Positions 19,152-28,210 of a stretch of 64,000 nucleotides of DNA are shown piece by piece (position 1 is the stretch's first letter; each line of letters begins with the position of its first letter). The stretch is from Euryarchaeota archaeon UBA605. GTDB lineage: Archaea; Thermoplasmatota; Poseidoniia; Poseidoniales; Thalassarchaeaceae. Under the pieces are notes generated by a model. The model had not been told where the DNA came from and ran no database searches. It was given only the letters and a program-made list of their open reading frames with translations. The translations under genes and the position numbers were made by a program. The stretch covers positions 1-64,000 of the forward strand of contig DATY01000019.1 in the NCBI GenBank assembly GCA_002504905.1, read 5' to 3'.

Positions 19152-19224
19152 AGTCCCTTAGTGTAGTGGTCCATCATGTGGGGTTCTGGATCCCACGACC
19201 CTGGTTCGAATCCGGGAGGGACTA
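19152..19224 (+). tRNA. tRNA-Gln (anticodon CTG)
   Basis: A full cloverleaf can be folded by hand. The acceptor stem AGTCCCT / AGGGACT is perfect. The anticodon stem is TGGGG/TCCCA with loop TTCTGGA, giving anticodon CTG (reads CAG). The T-arm is CCTGG-TTCGAAT-CCGGG, and the discriminator base is A at 19224. CCA follows directly in the DNA (19225-19227). The A1-U72 pair is typical of archaeal tRNA-Gln charged through the GatDE route. It lies 57 bases downstream of korB on the same strand. No intron. Confidence 0.93.
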
Positions 19225-19238
19225 CCAAATCTCATTCA

Positions 19239-20579
19239 TCATTCGATTGAGGGTTTCTTTCGAGCTATCGCTGCGGTGATTATCGAGATTAGATAAATGA
19301 ACAATGATGGAGCAGGAAGAAGACCTTCACCATCTGAATTTATTGTAATCACTGATTCGTCAATTAATTCCTCAACCCATGTTGAGGAGTCGATTACTCT
19401 CTTTTGATAATGGATTGTCCATATTCCATCATCTACTAAACTTAAATTCTGAGTATTGACCGAAATTTCTGATTTATTTGTAGCATTAATTCCAAAGTTT
19501 TCAGAATGCCATAACAAGTTACCAATTGAGTCAGAATAATGGAAAGTAGCATTAGAGGTACTTGCATGACCTAGATTAGAAATATCTGCAACAATTTGAT
19601 TACCTGTAATTTCGAAATTTTCAACTAATAGACGTGCACGCCAATACCAGATATTATGAATCAAATATTTCATAACATCTAATTCCTCATCTAATCTATC
19701 TGAAAGTGCTTCAACAGTGCCTAACAAAAATTGTTCATCGTCAGTCTCAAAAGTAAATGTTGGATAACCCATTACTCCATAACCATAATCACGACTAGTA
19801 CCACAATTTGGATAGAGACCTTGATTTGCGTTTCTAATCGGTATTTCAGAAATATTCTCATTTACCTCGTCTCTAATATGGTGAAATAATTCCCAGTCTG
19901 ATGGCTGTTCTGGCCATTTACCCCAAGGGTAAAGCATAATCCAAACTCCGGTATGCATTGTAACGTAGAGATCTGCATTTGGAACCACTTCATTCATGTA
20001 GATAGAATTTGCAAGAGTCTCTGATTCACTGAAAGCACCACTTCCTGGTTGTGTAGAATCGCAAGTATTCCAGTAATGATCGTAATTTCTATTCAAATCA
20101 ACCTGATTTACATTCCATCTTGTGTCGAAGTCGTTACCATCAGCATTTAACATGATAAGAATATGTAATTCCGTATTTTGTAAGATTTCAATCACTTCCA
20201 AATCTCCATCACCCCAGCCTTCAATATAATATTCAGCAGTAAGGAAAGCCAACTCAGTACCTAGGTGTTCGTTTCCATGATGCCCTCCATCAATATAAGC
20301 CACTTCTTTTTCAGAACCATCTGGTTTTTTCTCTTGACTCCAGTCTGAAATCTGTAACATCCAAATCTCTCTACCTAACTCTGTTTTCCCAATAGAAAAT
20401 AGAATTACGATTTCAGGATAATCATCCGCCCACTCATTCAAATCAAGAGTAAGTGTAGCATATGAATGGTACCAATGTTCCTGAATAATATCTGGCTGTC
20501 CAATCTGTGCAGTGACAATTGGAGATGCTGAAGTCACTAATAATGAAGTCAGAACTGCAACTACCCACAACCTGCCCAT
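19239..20579 (-). CDS. Secreted zinc carboxypeptidase, peptidase family M14
   Basis: 446 residues. A signal peptide (about 1-24, ending VTAQ) leads into an M14 catalytic domain: GKTELGREIWMLQIS (substrate-side loop), GGHHGNEHLGTEL (zinc H101 and E104), VDLNRNYDHYW (the conserved N-R pair), YVTMHTGVW (third zinc ligand) and TFTFETDDEQ (catalytic Glu). The last 30 residues (LLPAPSLFIYLISIITAAIARKK) form a C-terminal anchor. It likely trims C-terminal residues from peptides outside the cell. It converges on tRNA-Gln. Exact specificity (A or B type) cannot be read from the sequence. Confidence 0.93.
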   Translation of the reverse strand: MGRLWVVAVLTSLLVTSASPIVTAQIGQPDIIQEHWYHSYATLTLDLNEWADDYPEIVILFSIGKTELGREIWMLQISDWSQEKKPDGSEKEVAYIDGGHHGNEHLGTELAFLTAEYYIEGWGDGDLEVIEILQNTELHILIMLNADGNDFDTRWNVNQVDLNRNYDHYWNTCDSTQPGSGAFSESETLANSIYMNEVVPNADLYVTMHTGVWIMLYPWGKWPEQPSDWELFHHIRDEVNENISEIPIRNANQGLYPNCGTSRDYGYGVMGYPTFTFETDDEQFLLGTVEALSDRLDEELDVMKYLIHNIWYWRARLLVENFEITGNQIVADISNLGHASTSNATFHYSDSIGNLLWHSENFGINATNKSEISVNTQNLSLVDDGIWTIHYQKRVIDSSTWVEELIDESVITINSDGEGLLPAPSLFIYLISIITAAIARKKPSIE

Positions 20580-20708
20580 GCTTTGCTGTGGGGGTTATTA
20601 CCTAGAATCATTTGCATCTGTATTTACCTAATTTTAAGTATAGTAAATTAATATCTAACTTGATTCACGATTACAAAAGTATATACAGAGAATTACTAAT
20701 TGCCAATT

Positions 20709-21080
20709 ATGATTGAGACAGTGGTACTGGTTCTGCAGGTTGCCATAGCCTTGGTAATCTTTGCAGTTTGGATATTAAGGCCAAATCTCAATACTAATTA
20801 TCGCGCAGGAGATGCAAAGAATATTTTTGAAGAATTTGCAGTTTATGGATTGCCAAAATGGTCTGTTTATGCAGTTGGAGCGACAAAGTTATGTTTAGCT
20901 TCAATGTTAATTATTGGAATATGGTATACCCAATTAGTTCAATATGCTGTTATGGCAATGGGGATTTTAATGGCTGGTGCATTAATATGTCATCTCAAAA
21001 CAAGAGGAGATCCTTTGAGTAGGGCAACCCCTGCATCACTTATGCTAGTAATGTGTGTCTTGGTGCTTTATTTTAGTTAA
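20709..21080 (+). CDS. DoxX-like small membrane protein
   Basis: 123 residues from the ATG at 20709; the frame also has an upstream TTG at 20700, less likely. Four hydrophobic segments span nearly the whole protein (VVLVLQVAIALVIFAVWIL, VYAVGATKLCLASMLIIGI, YAVMAMGILMAGALIC, LMLVMCVLVLYF). The layout and motifs YGLPKWSVYAVGATKL and HLKTRGDP resemble the DoxX/DoxX-like family. It converges with the peroxiredoxin-like gene, leaving 6 bases. The molecular function of DoxX-like proteins is not well established. Confidence 0.7.
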   Translation: MIETVVLVLQVAIALVIFAVWILRPNLNTNYRAGDAKNIFEEFAVYGLPKWSVYAVGATKLCLASMLIIGIWYTQLVQYAVMAMGILMAGALICHLKTRGDPLSRATPASLMLVMCVLVLYFS

Positions 21081-21086
21081 TCAACA

Positions 21087-21629
21087 CTATTCACCTTTCG
21101 AAAATGCAATTAGCTCATCAATAGGTAAATGATCGACGGTGTCTTTGCAATAATGTGCCTTAACAACTTTACCATTTTCATCAATTAAGACATCTACAGG
21201 TATTGTAGAAAGTTTTGAGATTGACATTGTTAACGGAATGTAGCCTCTGAAAATTGCTTCTAACATCGTTAATGGAGCTCTCATAGGAGCCAAAAGAACT
21301 CTAAGAAGGGATTTTTTCACATCATTATTTAGGAAGTTTTCATAGGTTTCATCTGCAACTACTGTGAATGGAGGGTTATGACGCCTCATACTTTTCTTTA
21401 ATTCACCAATTTTAGCATCAAAAACACCAACCATAACAGTATCGTTATCAAATTCTTCCCAACGTTTTAAGATTCTATTAATTCTAATATTACAAAAAGG
21501 ACAAGATGAAAATCTAAAGAAGGTTAAAATAATGCGTTTCCCCCTGAAATTTGACATATCAAATGAGGTCCCATCAATTGCGGGTAATATAAAATTTGGA
21601 GCATTGTCTCCAATCTTTAGTTGAGGCAT
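21087..21629 (-). CDS. Peroxiredoxin-like (AhpC/TSA, thioredoxin fold) protein
   Basis: 180 residues with a thioredoxin fold. GDNAPNFILPAIDG, the strand RIILTFFRF and then SCPFC (C43, C46) form an active-site pair like that of peroxiredoxin-like thiol oxidoreductases. TVVADETYENF and PVDVLIDENGKVVKAHY continue the fold. Two cysteines in CxxC spacing suggest disulfide exchange as well as, or instead of, peroxide reduction. No signal peptide, so it acts in the cytoplasm. Confidence 0.85.
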   Translation of the reverse strand: MPQLKIGDNAPNFILPAIDGTSFDMSNFRGKRIILTFFRFSSCPFCNIRINRILKRWEEFDNDTVMVGVFDAKIGELKKSMRRHNPPFTVVADETYENFLNNDVKKSLLRVLLAPMRAPLTMLEAIFRGYIPLTMSISKLSTIPVDVLIDENGKVVKAHYCKDTVDHLPIDELIAFSKGE

Positions 21630-21711
21630 GACATATGCTATTCAATAGAGGACATAAATGAGCAAGTTATTATTTTCACACTAGGTAGTAAAAAAACACT
21701 TTAGAAAAAAG

Positions 21712-21903
21712 TTATATCGAACGATAAAGAATCTCTGAAACCCAGCTAACCATTATGATAATCATGAACCAACCTAGAGCAATTCGGCCCCAAGGTCGAG
21801 ATTCTTTTCTAGGAGGGAAAGGATCGATTCCTGCCTCTAATGCTGCAGCGATAATTTCCAACTCTTCTTCAATAGTTTCTGGTTTTTTCATATTATCACT
21901 CAT
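21712..21903 (-). CDS. Small single-pass membrane protein, coupled to aldo/keto reductase
   Basis: 63 residues: an acidic helical N-terminus (PETIEEELEIIAAALEAG), then PWGR and one membrane helix (IALGWFMIIIMVSWVSEILY). The ATG overlaps the stop of the aldo/keto reductase (21900-21903), which argues strongly that this short frame is translated. No family recognised; it could be a membrane tether or a small regulatory subunit. Confidence 0.7.
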   Translation of the reverse strand: MSDNMKKPETIEEELEIIAAALEAGIDPFPPRKESRPWGRIALGWFMIIIMVSWVSEILYRSI

Positions 21904-22748
21904 GGTTCAATTGTGGGGTTCCATCCTGATACATATGATTCCTCAAGTGAAGAAAAATCATCAATGAAATCAGTAATATCGATTTTTAACGAGGCTTTAT
22001 TTTCAATTATTCGATTGGGATTGCTTGATTTGGGTATTGTAATGCAACCAGTATCATAAACCCATTTTATTGCAGCCTGTGCAGGAGTACAGCCAATAGA
22101 TTGTGCGATAGATGCTAGTAATGGATCATCTACTTTATGCCCTCTAGCTAATGGAGAGTATCCCATTGTAGTAACTCCAAATTCATCATTCACTTTCCTT
22201 AATTCGTTTCTCTGTAACCAAGGATGTACTTCAATTTGATTGACAGACGGTAGGATTGTAGCATATTCTAACATCGCCTCAAGGTGATTAATTCCATAAT
22301 TTGAAACACCAATTGATTTAGTTAGTCCCAATCTTAAACATTCTTCCATAGCACTCCAAACATCTCCACGAACTGAAATATCTTCTGGAGGAGCATGTAC
22401 TAGATATAGGTCAACATAATCAAGTCCGAGTCGCTGCAGACTTTCTCGACATTGAGAAATGGTTTCATCAAAACCTGTTGCATGGACTCTTCTGAGTTTT
22501 GTGACAATAAAGATCTCTTCTCTAGGTATTTTTGATTCTCTAATTGCTTCACCAACCGCTTTTTCATTTCCATATGCAGTAGCTGTATCAATTAATCGAT
22601 AGCCGTGCTTTAATGCATGGATAATAGATGATTTACATTCATCATTATCCATCTGCCAAACTCCAAGACCGAATCTAGGCATCAAAATCTCGAAAAGTTT
22701 TGCACCATTCTCAGTATCTCTGTGACTGATCGGCAAGTAGTCAATCAT
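21900..22748 (-). CDS. Aldo/keto reductase
   Basis: NADPH-dependent oxidoreductase with a TIM-barrel fold. Signatures are GYRLIDTATAYGNEKAVGEAI (catalytic Asp and Tyr), EEIFIVTKLRR (catalytic Lys), YVDLYLVHAPP (catalytic His), GLTKSIGVSNYG and ITIPKSSNPNRI (NADPH phosphate loop). At 282 residues it is the normal size for the group that includes 2,5-diketo-gluconate reductases. The start is ATG 22748. It is divergent from the Nudix/MBL gene and overlaps the small membrane protein by 4 bases. The substrate is unknown. Confidence 0.92.
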   Translation of the reverse strand: MIDYLPISHRDTENGAKLFEILMPRFGLGVWQMDNDECKSSIIHALKHGYRLIDTATAYGNEKAVGEAIRESKIPREEIFIVTKLRRVHATGFDETISQCRESLQRLGLDYVDLYLVHAPPEDISVRGDVWSAMEECLRLGLTKSIGVSNYGINHLEAMLEYATILPSVNQIEVHPWLQRNELRKVNDEFGVTTMGYSPLARGHKVDDPLLASIAQSIGCTPAQAAIKWVYDTGCITIPKSSNPNRIIENKASLKIDITDFIDDFSSLEESYVSGWNPTIEP

Positions 22749-22821
22749 GATTGTCGATTAGCCTGACAGACTTGAGTCATTCGACAGGCTGGTTTGAAAT
22801 CATTAACCTCCTCGAGGTGGT

Positions 22822-24366
22822 ATGGATGAATTACCCGAGGGTGTGGAATTACCTAGGGCCAATGTCGCAATTCCTAGACCTTCGGCTTCGATGATAGTAA
22901 GTAGAATGAATGAAAATATTGGAGAAATACTACTATGCCATAGAGTTTCAGAAGTACCTTCTTTTCCTGATTTCTGGGCATTTCCTGGAGGTGGCGTAAG
23001 TCGTACAGATAGAAAACTATCCGAGGAAAATCCGGACTGGCTAGCAAACACATATGATCCTGTAAATAGTATTACTTTGCTTAGAGAACTTGTCGAAGAA
23101 ATAGGATTTTCTCCAGATGGAAGTGGTTCTCTAGAGTTAGTTGACGAAGAAATACAAGAAAAGATTTGTCAAGATAAAATGGAATGGGGCAATTATGTAA
23201 AAGAAGGGAAATTGAAAATTGGGAATTTTAGTCCGCAAATTATCGCTGTTAGGACAATGCCTCCATTTGCACCTGTTAGATTTACAAATACATTTCATCA
23301 TCTTTCCATAGGTGACTCAAAAATTGAGCCAAGATTTCCGAAGGGGATTTCTGAATTTGATGAATATAAATGGTGGAATCCAGAACTTCTACTTCAGTCA
23401 TGGCTAAGTAATGAAGTAAGATTGCCACCACCACAAGTAACTTTAGTTAGAGATATTTGTCAAGCAATAAAAGAAAATGGAGATTTGATATCTGCTTTTG
23501 ATGAACTATCGAAAAGACCTTCTGAAGGATATCATATCTTGGAGTTTGCACCCGGCGTTGAATGCATACCATTACCCACTCAGACACTACCTCCGGCCAC
23601 TCATACGAATTGCTATGTCCTAGGAGTTGCCGGTGGAGAGAGAGTAATCATAGATCCCGCTGCTAAAAGTGACGAGGCATTAGAAATACTATCTAGAAAG
23701 ATAACTGAAATTATCTCAACTGGAAGTGAAATCAAAGCAACAATATTTACTCACAAGCATCAAGATCATATTGGCAACTTAGAAGAAATTAATAAATTGT
23801 ATAAAGCGCCTATATGGGCTAGTAAAGAGACATTAGATACAATTACAATATTGGGAAATAATAAGTTATTGAAGGAGAATGATTCATTCATACTCAATGG
23901 AAATGGTTCGTCTGTATGTTGGAATGTGATTGAGACCCCTGGGCACTGTCCGGGACACATTTGTTTGGTTGGAGATGCCGGCATTATCAGTGGAGATAAT
24001 GTAGCCGTTATAGGTACAATTCTTGTCCCCTCAGGTGACGGAGATATGAACGAATATATTGAAGGATTAAGAAGAATTAAGAATATTAATCCGCCTCTCT
24101 TATTCCCTGGACATGGTCCTTTCTCAGCCAATCCTGAAAAATTATTAGATCGCTATATTAGACATAGGAGTAATAGACATAAATTGGTACTTGAAGCCGT
24201 AAAGAATAATTTTACAGACTTAGAGTCAATTGCTAAAAAATCATATGAAGACACTCCAAAAGCTCATCCTAGACTGATGATTGATCAAACATTATCCCAT
24301 CTTAAAGGGCATATTAAATCAGGAAAAATAGGCTTCAATAATGGCAAATATTCATTTAATGAATGA
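22822..24366 (+). CDS. Nudix hydrolase (NUDT19-like) fused to metallo-beta-lactamase-fold hydrolase (LACTB2-like)
   Basis: 514 residues in two domains. Residues 1-215 are a Nudix domain whose box is split: FPGGGVSRTD at 54-63 and RELVEEIGF at 88-96, with about 17 extra residues between them, as in the NUDT19-like Nudix group (known members act on CoA or acyl-CoA). Residues 235-500 are a metallo-beta-lactamase fold: THKHQDH with H311, H313, D315 and H316, then ETPGHCPGH, ISGDN and FPGHGP, closest in style to LACTB2-like hydrolases, followed by their C-terminal helical region. All visible catalytic residues are intact. Fusion suggests two sequential hydrolytic steps on one substrate; the substrate is not known. 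Confidence 0.88.
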   Translation: MDELPEGVELPRANVAIPRPSASMIVSRMNENIGEILLCHRVSEVPSFPDFWAFPGGGVSRTDRKLSEENPDWLANTYDPVNSITLLRELVEEIGFSPDGSGSLELVDEEIQEKICQDKMEWGNYVKEGKLKIGNFSPQIIAVRTMPPFAPVRFTNTFHHLSIGDSKIEPRFPKGISEFDEYKWWNPELLLQSWLSNEVRLPPPQVTLVRDICQAIKENGDLISAFDELSKRPSEGYHILEFAPGVECIPLPTQTLPPATHTNCYVLGVAGGERVIIDPAAKSDEALEILSRKITEIISTGSEIKATIFTHKHQDHIGNLEEINKLYKAPIWASKETLDTITILGNNKLLKENDSFILNGNGSSVCWNVIETPGHCPGHICLVGDAGIISGDNVAVIGTILVPSGDGDMNEYIEGLRRIKNINPPLLFPGHGPFSANPEKLLDRYIRHRSNRHKLVLEAVKNNFTDLESIAKKSYEDTPKAHPRLMIDQTLSHLKGHIKSGKIGFNNGKYSFNE

Positions 24367-24431
24367 TAATTAATAAAAATTACAGATAATATGAATAATT
24401 ACTACTGTCAGCAATATATGTAGGCGTAATC

Positions 24432-24497
24432 ATGAATGATGACAAATGGTGGCGGAAGAAGATCCGGCTAAATATCAAAAGGTGTTTGAATGGATAA
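24432..24497 (+). CDS. Possible 21-codon peptide overlapping the alpha/beta hydrolase start
   Basis: ATG at 24432 opens a short basic reading frame (MNDDKWWRKKIRLNIKRCLN plus one residue) ending at TAA 24495-24497, which overlaps the first codons of the hydrolase gene (ATG 24490). The overlap would allow translational coupling, but length and lack of homologs make this weak. It could equally be untranslated leader. Confidence 0.2.
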   Translation: MNDDKWWRKKIRLNIKRCLNG

Positions 24498-25359
24498 TCA
24501 TTGGAAAGGAATACCAAATCTACCAAATTCAACCGGAGAGGAAAAGATCATCAGGGTTTCTGAGGATCTTTCTTTGAGAGTTTTTATTTGGAAACCTGTC
24601 AAAAAAACATCAAGTACTCCAATATTAATGGTTCCAGGTTGGGGGTCAGTCTTCGAAGGATGGAGGCCCTTAGTAACGGAATGGGTCCAAAAAAGGAAAA
24701 TTATCTACATTGAAACTCGTGAAAAGGCCAGTGCCATATTTGATAATAAAATGAAACAAAAAGATTTCATTATCAGTAAATACATAGAAGATATAAGAGT
24801 CATAATCGAAAAGTTGCAATTAGAGAACGAATTGGATGAAGATTTCCATTTGTTTTCATCATCTTTAGCTTCCACTATTATTATTCATGGATTACAAGAG
24901 GGGGAAATATCAGGTAAGAGTTCTATTTTTCTAGCACCGAATCAAAAATTTAAATTTCCTTCATGGGCAAAAATTTTAATCAAATTACCATTACCTAAAT
25001 TTACATTAAAATGGCTTATAAAAATTGCAATATGGGCAGTTGAAAGGAAAGTTGAAGAAGAAGGACAGAAGATTCGATATCGAAGAACACTACTTTCGCA
25101 GAACTATGAAAGAATGAGATACTCGGCTAGATATCTAATTGGATACTCATTGCCAGAAAGTTTGTCGAATATTGAAATACCATGTGCCATTCTAAGTGCT
25201 GAGTCTGATAAATTACATGGAATGAAGGATGTAGAGGTTATATCTAGAAGAATACCGAATGCGTGTATAATTACAATACCATCAAATCAATATGCACACC
25301 AAGCAGAAGCGCTCAAAGAAATCGAATCTTTCTACTCAGACATAGAATTGAATGGATAA
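24490..25359 (+). CDS. Alpha/beta hydrolase fold protein
   Basis: 289 residues with an alpha/beta hydrolase layout: LMVPGWGSVFEGW (oxyanion-loop region), a strand and helix to DFHLFSSSLASTIIIHGL, where FSSSLAS occupies the nucleophile elbow, and a C-terminal IPSNQYAHQAEALKEI with the likely catalytic His. The elbow is SxSxxS rather than a clean GxSxG, so activity is not certain. No signal peptide. It is followed after 17 bases by the NFACT gene on the same strand. Confidence 0.75.
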   Translation: MDNHWKGIPNLPNSTGEEKIIRVSEDLSLRVFIWKPVKKTSSTPILMVPGWGSVFEGWRPLVTEWVQKRKIIYIETREKASAIFDNKMKQKDFIISKYIEDIRVIIEKLQLENELDEDFHLFSSSLASTIIIHGLQEGEISGKSSIFLAPNQKFKFPSWAKILIKLPLPKFTLKWLIKIAIWAVERKVEEEGQKIRYRRTLLSQNYERMRYSARYLIGYSLPESLSNIEIPCAILSAESDKLHGMKDVEVISRRIPNACIITIPSNQYAHQAEALKEIESFYSDIELNG

Positions 25360-25376
25360 ACTAAAGCGATTGCCTG

Positions 25377-27551
25377 ATGAAGGATGATGCTTACGGAACA
25401 GTGAGAGACATGCGTGAACAGGCTTCTTCATTTGACGTTGCACGAATTGTTCGTGAACTTTCATCAATGATTGGTGCTAGAGCACGTAAAGCATACCAAC
25501 CACACTATGAACAGGTTGTAATACGACTCAATCCTAAAGGTTCACCATCATCTGATTTGGTTATTGTAAGTGGAAGAAGATTATATCTTTCACAGCGAGA
25601 TAGGCCTATGCCATCACAACCTTCTCAATTTGCAATGGTATTGAGAAAACATCTGAATAACTCTAGACTAATCGAAGTTGAACAACTAGGATTCGATCGA
25701 ATTGTTTCAATGACTTTTGAACATGGAAGTGGTAAATTGAAACTAATTATAGAATTATTTCGAGATGGAAATGTATTACTGCTAGATGAACAGGGGATAA
25801 TAATTCAACCATTAACTCATGCGAAATATGCCAGTAGATCTCTAAAAAGAGGAGTGAAATACATCCCTCCACCTGCTGCAGTTGATCCAAGAGAAATTAA
25901 TAGAGTAAAGTTAGACAAATTGCTCGATGAAAGTGATGATGATTTAATTAGAACACTGGCAGCAAGAGGGAACTTGGGTAGAATCTATGGTAGTGCAATA
26001 TGTGCTTCAGCTGATTTGGAAGAAAATCTCAAAGCGAAGGATTTGAATTATGAACAGAGAGAAATTTTAGATGCTGCAATCATCAATCTACTGGAAGAAT
26101 TAGCTAATAATAGCTCTAGTAGAATGTGGTTTGGAAATAAAGAAATGTTAGAAAAATGGAATGAAACAGCTGATTTGAAAGACAAAGATGAATTGTCAGG
26201 AGAAATAAAGGAGATTGCCCCCATAGATTTGAAATATTTAGATAGAGAATTATCAGTAGATATTCCTACTTTATGCTCAGGATATGATGCAGCTTTTGGT
26301 TCTCACGATGCTGCGGCATTTATCAGAAGAGAGGAAGAAAAACTAGTAAAAATTGGGCAAGATGAAGGTGAAAAGAAAGCAAAATTGGAGAGGAGAGCGG
26401 ATCAACAAAGGAATGCCATTGAACGCTTTCTATCTCAAGCCGCAATAAATCAAGAATTAGGCAAGGCAATGCAAGATAATTGGCCTCATCTAGAAACTAT
26501 AATGAGACAATTCAATGATGCTATTTCTAAACACACTTGGCAAGAAATATCAGAAAAAGTCAGAGAAATACAGTGGATTGATAGGTTAGATCCGAAAAAA
26601 GGAACTTTTGTTGTGTTTCTTCCAGATGAGGAAGGTGAACCTGGTGCAAGTGTCACTCTATATGCTGATAAAACTGTACATCAAAACGCACAAAGATACT
26701 TCCAAGATGCAAGAACTCTGAAAGATAAATCGCAAGGGGCCAAAAAAGCACTAGAAAATACAGAGAAAGAAAAATCAAAACAAGAAAAGAGAAGGAAAAA
26801 AGATGTTGCTGCTGGCAGAGTAAGAGGTATTCAGAGAAGTAAAAAATTCTGGTTTGAAAAATACAGATGGGCAATTCTTGAAGGAGGGCATATTATTGTT
26901 GGAGGAAGGGATGCGAGAGGAAATGACACAATAGTTAGGAAGCATCTAAATTCCAATGATTTGTATGTCCATGCGGATTTACACGGTGCTCCATCCTGTT
27001 CATTAAAATTAAAAGATGGTTTTACAATAATAGGTGATGTCTCTGAATTACAAAATGGAATTAAATCAATGCAAATTTCTCAAAATCTAGGTGAGGGTTT
27101 AGAAGATGCTAGAGATTTAGATGAGAATATAATTTCTCAAGCCGCTCAGATGGCTGTTTGCTGGTCCAGAGCTTGGGGCAGTGGAGGGGCTGCGGCAACC
27201 GCTTTTCATGTTCGGCCTAGTCAGGTATCAAAACAAACTGAAAGCGGTGAGTCTCTCGGAAGAGGAAGTTTCGTTGTTAGAGGACAAAGAACATGGCATA
27301 GAGATTTACATTTACAAATAGGGATGGGGATTGGGGTAATCAATGGCGTACCTCTGCCAGTTTGTGGAACTGTCGAAACAATATCAGAAATATTTGAGAA
27401 ATGGATTAAAATAATGCCAGGGAGAGAGAAAAAGGAATCTATAGCGAATAAAATATCTAAGGCTACTGGCCTGATTCAGGATGATGTATTAGCCTCACTC
27501 CCACCTGGAGGATGTAGTATTGAAGATCATGGATTGATGAATAATTCTTAA
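25377..27551 (+). CDS. NFACT-family ribosome quality control protein (Rqc2/RqcH homolog)
   Basis: 724 residues with the NFACT plan. NFACT-N begins near residue 18 (FDVARIVRELSSMIGARARKAYQ). A central helical and coiled-coil part (about 320-480) is rich in Lys/Glu. NFACT-R begins near 491 (WFEKYRWAILEGGHIIVGGR and LYVHADLHGAPSC). The Asp-Arg pair needed by bacterial RqcH for tail synthesis is present as GFDRIV (D107, R108). Known members bind the 60S/50S subunit with peptidyl-tRNA from stalled ribosomes and recruit tRNA for C-terminal tailing. The length suits archaeal homologs. The start is ATG 25377; Met12 is an alternative. Confidence 0.93.
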   Translation: MKDDAYGTVRDMREQASSFDVARIVRELSSMIGARARKAYQPHYEQVVIRLNPKGSPSSDLVIVSGRRLYLSQRDRPMPSQPSQFAMVLRKHLNNSRLIEVEQLGFDRIVSMTFEHGSGKLKLIIELFRDGNVLLLDEQGIIIQPLTHAKYASRSLKRGVKYIPPPAAVDPREINRVKLDKLLDESDDDLIRTLAARGNLGRIYGSAICASADLEENLKAKDLNYEQREILDAAIINLLEELANNSSSRMWFGNKEMLEKWNETADLKDKDELSGEIKEIAPIDLKYLDRELSVDIPTLCSGYDAAFGSHDAAAFIRREEEKLVKIGQDEGEKKAKLERRADQQRNAIERFLSQAAINQELGKAMQDNWPHLETIMRQFNDAISKHTWQEISEKVREIQWIDRLDPKKGTFVVFLPDEEGEPGASVTLYADKTVHQNAQRYFQDARTLKDKSQGAKKALENTEKEKSKQEKRRKKDVAAGRVRGIQRSKKFWFEKYRWAILEGGHIIVGGRDARGNDTIVRKHLNSNDLYVHADLHGAPSCSLKLKDGFTIIGDVSELQNGIKSMQISQNLGEGLEDARDLDENIISQAAQMAVCWSRAWGSGGAAATAFHVRPSQVSKQTESGESLGRGSFVVRGQRTWHRDLHLQIGMGIGVINGVPLPVCGTVETISEIFEKWIKIMPGREKKESIANKISKATGLIQDDVLASLPPGGCSIEDHGLMNNS

Positions 27552-27558
27552 TATATTT

Positions 27559-28158
27559 TCAATGTTCATTCCATTCAGGAGCAGTTATAGCATACATTGC
27601 ATGATCGATATATTTCTCATTTATTATCTCTCTATCTTTATTTATTCCCTCCAACCTCATACCTAAATTTTCAGCGACTTTCCTACTAGGAAGATTATTT
27701 ATTCCAGCTTCTATAACAAATCTGTGGAGTTTATTATTTTCAATTAGATGATTAATTAAAGACCTACAACTATTGGCGATAATTCCGTTCCCAGATTTTT
27801 CTTGGGAAATCCAGTAACCAATACCACAGGAATTATTATTCCAATCTATCCAATTAAGACTTAAAGTCCCTATTGGATAGTTATTTTCGACTATTAACCA
27901 TAGGCCTGAATCTCCCCGAATATGATTCTTACGAGATGTTGAAATAAAATTAATTTCATCCTGCAAAGAGGTTATGGAATCCACCCATGGAAGCCATTCT
28001 CTAAGATAGTCTCTATTTTTTTCAACTAATTGGAATAATATTTTAGCATCCTCGATTGATGGGATTTTTAATGAAATATACTCATCAACAGTAATCTCAG
28101 ACGATAATACATACCCTAATTTTTTTTCATCATTAGAATAATTATGACTATCTTCCAT
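27559..28158 (-). CDS. GNAT-family N-acetyltransferase (RimJ/RimL type)
   Basis: About 199 residues. It shows the ribosomal-protein acetyltransferase pattern: IPSIEDAKILFQLVEKNRDYLREWLPWVD at the N-terminus, GTLSLNWIDWNNNSCGIGYW, a degenerate acetyl-CoA loop (SQEKSGNGIIANSCRSLINH), then VIEAGINNLPSRKVAENLGM and EGINKDREIINEKYIDHAMY. The open frame begins at 28191, but the first 11 residues are hydrophobic and atypical, so I take ATG 28158; ATG 28176 is also possible. Target (ribosomal protein, other N-terminus or small molecule) unknown. Confidence 0.88.
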   Translation of the reverse strand: MEDSHNYSNDEKKLGYVLSSEITVDEYISLKIPSIEDAKILFQLVEKNRDYLREWLPWVDSITSLQDEINFISTSRKNHIRGDSGLWLIVENNYPIGTLSLNWIDWNNNSCGIGYWISQEKSGNGIIANSCRSLINHLIENNKLHRFVIEAGINNLPSRKVAENLGMRLEGINKDREIINEKYIDHAMYAITAPEWNEH

Positions 28159-28210
28159 AAAAATCCTAAGAACCATTAATATTTCAAACAATAGGGAAAA
28201 TGAGAGAAAT

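Noticed and set aside
19152..19240. tRNA-Gln as an integration site
   Set aside because: No integrase, repeated tRNA 3' end or foreign-looking genes follow it.
24425..24480. Possible C/D box small RNA (ATGATGA at the start)
   Set aside because: A box C-like ATGATGA is present, but no CTGA D box follows at a suitable distance.
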